From positions 1 through 22,119 of the forward strand of contig JAPTJF010000668.1 of assembly GCA_029339195.1 (NCBI GenBank): 22,119 bases of DNA, given 5' to 3'. A program made the translations under genes and the position numbers. Origin of the DNA: Micractinium sp. NFX-FRZ. Lineage: Eukaryota; Chlorophyta; Trebouxiophyceae; Chlorellales; Chlorellaceae. Shown here one piece after another: positions 10,032 to 18,400 of this stretch. Each line of letters starts with the position of its first letter. Within the stretch, counting starts at the first letter, position 1. Below the pieces are notes generated by a model. It searched no databases. It saw nothing but the letters and a program-made list of their open reading frames with translations, and was not told the DNA's origin.

Positions 10032-11221
10032 ATGTCAGGGTGCGCACAACACTGTTGCTCCCTCGCTGCTGCGCTGCCTTTCGCCGCCTGCCGCTGTCTG
10101 TACGCACGCTGAAGGATAGCGGATGTCATTGTTTGCCCCCCTGCAGTGGCCCGCGCCCCGCCGCCCCTCCGGCGGCGGCGCCGCCAGCTGCAGGCACTGG
10201 CAATGTCAAGGCCGTGCGGGCCCAGCTAGAGCTTGCAGAACAAGACTGCGCCCGCGTCAGCGCATTTGACTACATCACGCCGTTTAGCAGCCTGGAGGAT
10301 GCTGTGGACCGCTTGCTGCCGTTTCATGTAAGCTTCGCATCTGCTGCTTCGTGGTCGGGCCCGTTGTCTCGACAGCCCAACCCGTCGGGCGCCCCAGCAC
10401 TGCGCTGGTAGGCCTGCCCGTCCTGCTGCCCAGACGTGCTTTTCATCCCATGCGTGCAGGTTTTTGGAGCAGAGGACCCGCAGCAAGCAGATGTTCGCGA
10501 GGTGGAGGCGCAGGCGGGGCCTGCCCGTCTGGCCACTGCGCGGGGCGAGGCGTGGCAGGACTACGCCGTGCACAAAGTGAACGAGTATGGAGCGGGTTTA
10601 GCAATGTTGGAAAAGCGGATTCACAAGGCGGAGCAGGAGGCGCTGCAGCGCTCGCAGCTGCCGCTTCTCATGTTGCAGAGTTATGCAACAGCAGAAGCAC
10701 AGGCGATGATGTTTTCGGAGCAGCAGCGCCCGCAGCAGGCGGCAGCGGAGCGCGAGGCGCAGGCCCGGCAGGCAGCAGCCGCAGCAGCCGCAGCAGAGCA
10801 GCAGCGGCAGCAGGCCGTGCTCGCGCAGCAGCAGATGCGGCAGCAGATGCAGCAGCAGGCCTTGCTAGCACAACAGCAGCAGCAGCAGATGCTTGCACAG
10901 CAGCAGCTGCTGCAGCAGCAAGCGGCGGCACAACAGCGGCAGCAGCAGCAGCAGCAACAGCATTCGGTGCAGAACGCACCAGCGGCCATGCAGCAGCTAA
11001 GGGCACCGCAGCAAGCAGTGCCGCCAGCAGTGGGCGGACCACCAGGTCAGCAGGGTATGGGCGCAGCAATGCCTCCAGGGGGGCGTCCTGGGGTTCGACC
11101 GCCCCCGCAGCAGCCACAGCAGCAGGCTCAGGCGCAGGCATCCGGCAAGCCAATGAGCGCAGCAGATGCCAAAGCCAAGCAGCTGGCAGCACTGAAAGCA
11201 CGCATCAACCAACGCAAGTAG
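10032..11221 (+). CDS. GLTSCR-domain protein, probable SWI/SNF (BAS/ncBAF-type) subunit, 3 exons, 316 aa
   Basis: Exons: 10032-10039, 10147-10327 and 10460-11221 (TAG at 11219-11221); junction phases 2 and 0 match. After a Pro/Ala leader, residues about 43-65 read FDYITPFSSLEDAVDRLLPF then HVF. This is the start of the GLTSCR1/BICRA domain (consensus Y-x-TPF-x-SLEDAV-x-RLLPYHVF). A helical remainder follows to about residue 145 (YGAGLAMLEKRIHKAEQEAL). Residues about 155-250 are Gln/Ala-rich with several Q runs, then a Pro/Gly/Gln segment and a basic end (AKQLAALKARINQRK). In animals GLTSCR1/1L define ncBAF; in Arabidopsis the small BRIP proteins with this domain join the BRM (BAS) complex. 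The length fits the plant type. Family membership is supported by the motif; complex membership is inference. The 8-nt first coding exon (ATGTCAGG/GTGCGC) is the weakest part. The gene diverges from GT47. Confidence 0.8.
10681..10980 (+). repeat. CAG-rich glutamine/alanine low-complexity tract
   Basis: A dense run of CAG and GCA codons inside the last exon of the GLTSCR gene gives Gln/Ala-rich protein with Q runs up to seven (around 10937-10960). The other reading frames of the same DNA are also open and give poly-Ala or poly-Cys shadows, which explains the long overlapping ORFs here. CAG runs are prone to length variation. Confidence 0.85.
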
Positions 11222-12635
11222 GCGCAAGATGTGTGGGCCGCAGCAGATAGGTGTTCACCTAAAGAACAGCTTTTGGCGCTGCTCCTCAACCTTGCTTGCA
11301 CCATGCAAATCATTGCCAGCTGACGCCTTGGCGTAGTCCTTGCATCTTTCTGTACTGTTAAATTCCACACAATCAGCTGAGCAGCTGTTGCAACACACCT
11401 CCTAGGCCAAAGCAATTTGTGAGGGTGAAATCAAGTCCGGCAATTGTCTCAATGTGCACCACCCTGCCACCATTCCTCCTGGCTGCTCACTACTGCCTGG
11501 CTCTGCCGCAGCTCGCTGCTGCTGATGTGCCTGCTTCTACCAGCACAGGTGTGGATTGAATACCATCATCAAATGTGACTATTTGGTTCCCGGATGGTTC
11601 AAGCTGCGCTGCCCCCTGCCCACAGCCCTCCCTGCAGCAGGTACGCAAAACGTTGGAATGCTATCACTTTGCTGCTCCCACCATGTGGATGGGAGACGTG
11701 TCTGGTTCCTCCATACAGGGCGTTTGAATACCTCTGCATGTACGAATGCCAGCGTGCTCAGTTCAGTCTGATAGCATTTTGATCACTAACAATGTGCATA
11801 GCTTATAAGTTGGCGGTGTGTTGTGCAGACCCGCTCCCAGGTTCAAGCTGATGGCCCTGCGCAGGGAGGGTGGGCGCGAGGTGTGCAGCCGCCGGATACT
11901 GGGTCGGCAAATGCGTCAACAGGTGGCGGCGGTGCAGACACCTGTTCTTCACATCGACACAACGCTAATGCAAGCAGCTGTGGTTGGTCCGCTCCTTGAA
12001 ACACGGTGCTGGTTCCAGTGCCTGCGTCTTGCCCCGTTGCATGAGCATGTGGAGGCCAGGTGTACTTCATCTGGCCTTATGCCTCGTCAGTTGTTAGATA
12101 TTGTTTGCCAAGCAGACAGACAGCGTGTGTTGATGAATTGGGGCGAAGGGTGACAGCAAGGTCAGTGCCCATCATGATCATGGCCGCAAAGTTCAGATGT
12201 GAACGCTAGTGTTGGCAGTTGAGCAGTTGGGCCGAAGTGGCTGGCCATGCGGTCAGCGAGCCGCCTCCCTGGCTTGTCGCCAAGGGCCAGAAACCGGCAA
12301 TGCAGCAGGCAGCTCGAGCAAGATAGTCGCAAAGAAAGACAAATACAGTTGAGGCACAGAGAATGAGGCGGAAAAGAATACAAGAGGGTATAAAGCTTTG
12401 CCGCCTGCTGCAAGTGCAAGCATAGCTGAGTTTAAGGTTGCGCAAGGAACAGCTGAGCTGCCAAACGTGAGCGAGAGCATGGAAGCATCGAGGAGAGAAG
12501 GGATTGATGTTAGGAGTGCTGGCTTCCATTGCATGTCTGTAAGTCATGGCCAGGGTGACTTGAACTATAAAAGCGAATGAATGCTGCCCAGGGCGTGGTG
12601 AGCAAGGATACGAGCCTGACGGGCAACAAATCCTA
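11222..12635. other. Convergent spacer between the GLTSCR gene and the membrane-protein gene
   Basis: This 1.4-kb stretch separates two facing stop codons and should contain both 3' UTRs. The only plus-strand TGTAA I see is at 12537-12541, too far from the GLTSCR stop to be convincing. No ORF here reads as a conserved protein. I see nothing else that I can name. Confidence 0.5.
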
Positions 12636-14287
12636 TCATGGCAGGGCGGTCAGTAGCGACCAGCTGATGCAGCCGACGAAGTAAATGTCAAACGTCCACA
12701 ACCCTGTGAACGGCAGGCGTCCTGCCAAGCCCAACTTCTGGAGCTCGCTACGCCCTGCATCAGCAGTGCTGATGTTCACGTCCTGTGCGGCCCGCTGCCC
12801 ATGGTGCGCCCTAGAGGCATGCTGCAACGCTTCATGCTGCTGCTGCACAGCCTGCTGGTGCCTCTGCTGTTTCAGCTGCGATTCCCACCGCTCATATTGC
12901 CAGGTGACACATAATGGCACCAGGCCAAGGAACGTGATCCACAGCCAACGGTTGATGGCAGCACACTGGCGGGCTGGGCTGAGACCTCCAGGGAGACCAT
13001 TGCTGACTTGCATTGGGTTCACTGTGCCGCTGCAGGCGCAGAGGGAGGACAACAGGGGGGGATTGTGTAAAATGAGGACAGCGGGGGCAGCATGACGACC
13101 TCAAACACCAGCAGCAAGGGTGCAATCCAGTATCAGACCACAGATAAGCACGGTATTGCACAGCAGATGCAGCTCGAAGCAAAGTTCCAACTCACAGTAT
13201 ATGATCAATCAGCTTGAACAGCTCTTGCAGAGGGCCTCTCACGCTGGGATGGGCAGCCAGCAATTGGTCGCAAGGCTGCCCAGTCCGAGTAAGCGGCAGC
13301 AGTGTAAGCAGCACCAGCGCGATGCGACTCAAGCTCAGCTGTGGGCGGTTTCGACAGGCGCAGATGCATGGCCATACAGGCCCAGCTGCACAACAACACA
13401 CAGGGAATACATGGCCAGTTATTATTGCAATCTCAGCAGGCGGGAACATGATGAGGCCAGGGCAGGGCAGGACAAAAGCTCCTCTGTTGTGCACTAGTGT
13501 GCCCGCTCACAAAGAACTAGGTATAGCAGCAGGAGCAGGCTACTTCCAGACGTCGCAACAAAGCTGGCCAGCCTTGCATCAAAGGGCACTGCAGGAGCGG
13601 TGGGCACAGGAGGTATGTCACGGAGCTGGGGGCGGTGTGTCATGCCTGGCTGGCTAACAGAGAGAGCCCTGAATGCTGCACCTTGCATCTCAGGGCACGC
13701 ACCTTGCTTCCAGGGGTAGACACATTGATAGGCAAGGACTGCGGTGGTAAGAACCTCATGGTGCGCCACATTAATCAGCTGCCGCCCCCAGGAGGTGAGC
13801 AGCAGCACCACGCCCGCCAACATGAGGCAGTGCTGAGCCGCGCTCATAAACGGCACGCGCTGGTTTGCTGCACAAATCGAAGCAACTACGCAGCAAGTGA
13901 GCCGTGCCATGGACAGTGGTACTTCTTCGAGCGGTGCACTTGATGTTCACAGCAAGGCTCAAATCAAGCGGTGCGGACTGCAACGGTGCGTTGATACTGT
14001 TTCCTGCCACAGTGCGGCACCCACCTGCCGGGTCATCCAGCGCTACTTGGATCATGAAGAGGTGGACCAATACCCAGAACGCCATGTGCCAACGGGGGAG
14101 CCCCATGAGCATGCGCCTGGAACAGCCTGCACAAAGACGCGGCCAGCAGCAGGGCTGAAGACAGGCATACGAAACGAGGCCAGCGAGGCTGGATGAGCTC
14201 CAAACGACGCACCCAGAAGGTCCTGAGTCTTAACAGCTCAGCTACCACAGCATCAGGAGGCAAGGCCAAGCTTGAATGGGTAGGCAA
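12636..14287 (-). CDS. Multi-pass membrane protein of unknown function, at least 5 exons, 5' end unresolved
   Basis: Supported exons, in order: 14126-14025, 13867-13703, 13588-13511, 13385-13196 and 13029-12636 (TGA), with phases 1, 1, 1 and 2 all matching. From the first in-frame ATG (14112-14110) this gives 304 aa. Hydrophobic helices include MAFWVLVHLFMIQVAL, CLMLAGVVLLLTSW, SLLLLLYLVL, ALVLLTLLPL, WLWITFLGLVPLCVTW and a last one, YFVGCISWSLLTAL. A Gln/His-rich helical stretch (QLKQQRHQQAVQQQHEAL) lies between the last two. Upstream, 14287-14113 in another frame is also strongly coding-like, with RPRWPRF-type basic residues before a helix (VCLSSALLLAASLCRLF). It runs straight into the first exon with no room for an intron, which suggests a frameshift or sequence error. 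I recognise no family. The gene diverges from SRP72. Confidence 0.55.
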
Positions 14288-14306
14288 GCGACGACAGGTG
14301 ACGCCT

Positions 14307-14343
14307 TGCGCCGCCCACCGGCGGCGCAGCGGTGGGCGGCGCA
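14307..14343. repeat. Strong GC hairpin, 14-bp perfect arms with 9-nt loop
   Basis: TGCGCCGCCCACCG (14307-14320) and CGGTGGGCGGCGCA (14330-14343) are exact complements around GCGGCGCAG. It lies at or just upstream of the uncertain 5' end of the membrane-protein gene. A stem this GC-rich would be very stable in RNA and could also cause assembly errors. Confidence 0.75.
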
Positions 14344-15434
14344 GCAGGTGCAGCCCTTTCGTCCCCCGCTAGCTCCTTTCCCTACACCGCCTGTGCCAAA
14401 AAGAAGTGCAAGCCGCGGGGGCGGGCAGCACAGGCGCGGCTATACACGACAAGAAAACCTCTACCTCTTCGTTAGTGCTCTGGCCTCGACACAGAGCCGA
14501 TCATATAGTAAGCCGCCTGTTTAAGCCTCTTTGCGAGCGCCCTGTTCAGGTGGCGGCCTCTTCGCGAGAAGTGCGACCCGCTCCGCCTCCCGCTCCGCCT
14601 CCCCTGCCGCTCCTCCGAGGTGCCCTGTGGCCAGTAGTGATGAGAAGGTTGCCCAGTGCTATGGGTGAAGATTTGAGCCAATGAAAGCGGTGAGAACTAC
14701 GTAACCACAGGCAGGTCCAAAGTGAAGGCAACACAGGCCGGCCTACTTCTCAACTTGTCACCCTTTGATGAAGCTCTTGGGATATGCTAGATCTCCCCCT
14801 TGCGCATGCTCGCCCAAAGAGGTGGCAGCAGACCAGCTGCAGTGCATGCAGTTGGCGTCAGTACAGTACAGCCGCTGGCCACAGGGCACGTATGGCCAGC
14901 TGCATCTTGTGCCTGTTGGCACTACCATGTGACTGTAACTAGCGAGAGATTGCACACATCAGGGGTTGTGCAACAGAACCGTGTTGCAAGAGCACGCATT
15001 GGTGGGCCCTACCTGCCACCGAAATCATACCGCTGAACAAGTGATACCAGCAGCTTGCGGCGTCATGGCTGCCCGTTCGTGGTGTGCGCCTTACATAACT
15101 GCAGTAGCTCTATCCTTGGCCCTGAGCCGTATGCAGTGCAGCAAATATGGCAACGCTGACGGAGAATGCTGCTCACTCGAGTGCGCAGTGCCACGTCGAC
15201 ATCAGTGCCACGTCGACAAAGCTAATAACCGCCTGGCATGGACTACTTGTGAAGAGACCAGGCTGCTGTCCCAAGTCGCAAAACAAATTGCTGAGCCTCA
15301 GATCACAATGAGCACAACACAGCTCGTTAGCAGGGTCAGAGGGGCACATGTACTGCAAAGGTACACCCGCGCTCTGATGGCGCGCTGATGCGCTGACCTC
15401 AAGTGGTCTGAGCCTTGAAAAAGTAAAGCACGTG
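14344..15434. other. Divergent upstream region between the membrane-protein gene and SRP72
   Basis: About 1.1 kb that should contain the missing 5' exon(s) of the minus-strand membrane-protein gene and the SRP72 promoter. I could not place those exons with confidence. A 16-bp ACGT-containing tandem repeat (15186-15218) and a CACGTG (15429-15434) directly before the SRP72 ATG are the notable sites. Confidence 0.4.
15186..15218. promoter_or_regulatory. Tandem 16-bp repeat with ACGT core upstream of SRP72
   Basis: CAGTGCCACGTCGACA occurs at 15186-15201 and again at 15203-15218, separated by one base. It lies about 220-250 bp before the SRP72 start. CCACGTCG resembles the ACGT-core sites bound by plant bZIP proteins; a function here is inference. 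Confidence 0.45.
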
Positions 15435-18400
15435 ATGGCGGGCACCTCGGGAGGCTCCACGGATGTGGAGGCCATCTTTGCGAGGCTGGACACCGCCGTG
15501 AAGAATGGGCAGACCAAGAAGGGGCTCAAAGCAGCAGATGAGGGTGAGGATCACATCGGCAGGCGCTCCCCTGCTGAGCTTGGCAAACAAGCCCTGGGCA
15601 AACAAGCCCTGGCTCCCAACCGGCTTCCCAGTGTGTCGGGCAGACGCGCTGCGATCAGCCGCTGAGCGCTGTCCGTCAATGTGGTCTGCACACCACTCAC
15701 GCCGCCGCTGCCGCGTCCGCTGCCGCCGCTGCCCGCAGTCCTGAAGGCTGTGCCCGGCGACCAGGATGCGCTGCGCTGCAAGGCCGTCCTGCTGATTGAA
15801 GCTGGCAAGCTAGATGATGCACTCAAGCTGCTGAGTGAGGCGCCACTGGCGGCCAGCATGGGCTTTGAGAAGGTGAGGGGGAGTGGCGTGCTGAAGCTGC
15901 ACGCGCTTGGGCTGCCAACCTGCTGGCGCATCCAAGTATGGTATTGGCCCCACCTACCTACCCCCTGCAGGCCTACTGCCTGTACCGCTGCGGAAGGCTG
16001 CAAGAGGCACTGGCGGCGCTGCCAACGGTGGCGGCGGACAAGGAGGTGTCGCGGCTGCAGCTGGAGGCGCAGGTGCGAAATGCATTGGAAGATGGGGCGG
16101 CATTCCAATGCCCCGCTTCTTTTCGTGCAAGGTGGCCAAGCAATCTCAGCTCTGTCGCATCTTTCTAATGTACCCCTGCGCTTCCCTGGCCGTCCCGCCT
16201 CTCCCTGCCCCTTCTCCTGCAACACAGATCCAGTACCGCTTGGGCAACAACAAGGAGGCAATTGCGCTCTACAGCCAGCTGTTCCGCTTGCACGCAGCAG
16301 AGAGCCGGGAGGTGCAGACAAATGTGCTGGCGGCTTATGTGGCAGGGGGGCGCGCTGTTGAGGTGCCTGCAGTCATGGAGGCAATGAAGGTGAGCCAGGG
16401 TGACAGGAGGTTGCTGTAAGAGCCATTTTGATGCCGCTGCGTTGGAAGTGCAGTGAAGGCGGAAGGGAACATTGTGCGGGGCCAAGGTGCATTGGAGGTG
16501 CTGCATATATGCGATTGCCTCACTTTGTTGTTCTGCTGTAGTGACAGTTGAGACTTGGATTCCGGCCTTTGCCGGTGTCGGGCCCAACCGTGCCATGCTT
16601 TTGCCAGCCTCTTTGCGCACCGTCCCCGGTCCCACCGCCCTTCCACTCCTTCAAACCTCTGCAAACCACAGTTTTGACTGGCCCGTCAATGCTGTGGGCA
16701 TGTGCACCTTCCCAAATGTCTTTACATTCTATGACATTTGTGCAGATCTCTGCCAAGGACAGCTTCGAGGTGGCCTTCAACGCAGCCTGCGGCTTGGTGG
16801 AGGTGGGCAGCCTGGAAGCGGCGGAGCAGCAGCTGCAGCTGGCGGTGCGAGTGGGTAAGTATACGGACAAGTTGCTGCCTGCACGTCAGGCAGGCAGTTG
16901 TATGCATGTCTATACGGTCTGGAAGGGAAGGGGCTCGCTCATTGCGTCCTGAAAAATCATGATGCGGAGCATGCTTGACACGCGCACGTGCGTCTCCAGA
17001 AGGCTCCGGCCGTGGGGTGGCAAGCGGCAGCATGCGCACGGGCGTCCTGCATGATTCAACTGCCCCCTTCCTTTTTCCCACTTTCGACCGGCAGGGGAGG
17101 AGGCTCTGTATGAGGAGGACCTGCAGGAGGCGGAGGTGGCGCTGGAGCTGGCGCCTGTCACTGCACAGCTGGCATATGTGGCCGACAGGTGGGCGACACG
17201 GGATGGCAGCTCCTCACTGTTGCTCTGCCCTGTGCGCTGCTCTGCGGCGTGTTCGTGTACTTGTCACCACACAGCTGGCTTACGTGGCCGACAGGGGGGC
17301 CTGGCGCGGGAGGGGTACTAGCACATGCTGCACACTGCCCATGTTTGGCCCTGTGACGTGCATGGTTGCCCTGCCTGTAGTGCGGCCTGCGCTGTGCCGG
17401 GCCGGGCTCAGTATGACACTCAATGTTGGCATGTTCGCGCGTGGATGGCTGGCCTGACGTGTCATCTTTGCCTCTGTGTGCCTGCAGGCTAGGTCGCCAG
17501 GAGAAGGCGACGGCCAGCTACGAGAGTCTGCTGCGCTTGGAGATGGACGATGCTGCTACGGCCTCAGGTATAACTGCCAGGAGCGCAATCATCAACAAGG
17601 ACCTGCGTAGCCGACAAAAGCATTGTGGACGGCCTCCAGTACACCATGAATCCGCAGAACGCCGCCTGCTCCTTTGACAAGCAGATTACGATGCCTTAAG
17701 GCTGTACAGCTCCCGCTGCTGCTGCCACTGCTGATTGTCACTCTCCTGCCGCCCTCTCCACCACTCATGCAGTTGCCACCAACAACCTGTTTGCGGCCCT
17801 GCTGCGCCCAGCGGCCAGCGCAACCAGCCGCAAAGTGGCGGCAGACTGCCTCAAAAAGCTGGATGCATTCATGGAGCGCAGTGGTAGGAGGGCAGGGAAC
17901 CTGGCCAATGCCCTGCAGATTGTATGCTTTGCTCAGGAGACAAGTTGGCCATTTGGCGAGTATGGGGAACATGGACCCATGCTGGTTGGCCTTGAACACT
18001 GTTTCCCAGCCATGCTACCCTGCTGCTGCAGGCGGTGTGCTTCGCCTGAAGCAGAGCTTGGAGTCACGGCTGGGCGCCAGCCAGCGGGAGACACTGCTGG
18101 CCAGCTATGCCACGTCAGCGCTGCTCAGCAACAAGGTGGACGTGGCCAAGGAGGCCATCAGGTAGGAACAGGGGGTTTGCTTGCACTCATGTTGCATGGT
18201 CAATGTGTGTGCGCAGTGCTGCTGTCCCAGCAATAAGGCGGATGTGCCAAGGAGGCACAAGGCCAAGGATCAAGGATCAATCCCGGTGCTCAATTGGTGG
18301 CAGGGGGGCGTGTGCATTTGCTTAGCCACCGGCTTGTCCCGCTCCTGTTCTAGGTTCTGGGTTCTTTGTTATGAGGTTTCAACTTTTGAAGTATTCAATA

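Noticed and set aside
10351..11250. 299-codon plus-strand ORF over the GLTSCR last exon, and the 177-codon minus ORF at 10668-11201
   Set aside because: Both are out-of-frame readings of the CAG/GCA tract (poly-Ala, Gly or Thr). The frame starting at 10460 carries the GLTSCR motif and the matching splice phase.
11818..12153. 111-codon plus ORF downstream of the GLTSCR gene
   Set aside because: Composition is that of random GC-rich sequence and it lies in a convergent 3' spacer. No conserved segment was seen.
14276..14684. Plus-strand ORFs rich in Pro and Arg (14276-14524, 14406-14684)
   Set aside because: They run through the GC hairpin and Pro-rich repeats with no domain. The region is more likely the leader of the divergent minus-strand gene.
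15551..16321. 256-codon minus-strand ORF
   Set aside because: It is antisense to SRP72 exons 2-4, whose sense frame gives conserved SRP72 sequence with matched splice sites. High GC makes long antisense frames common here.
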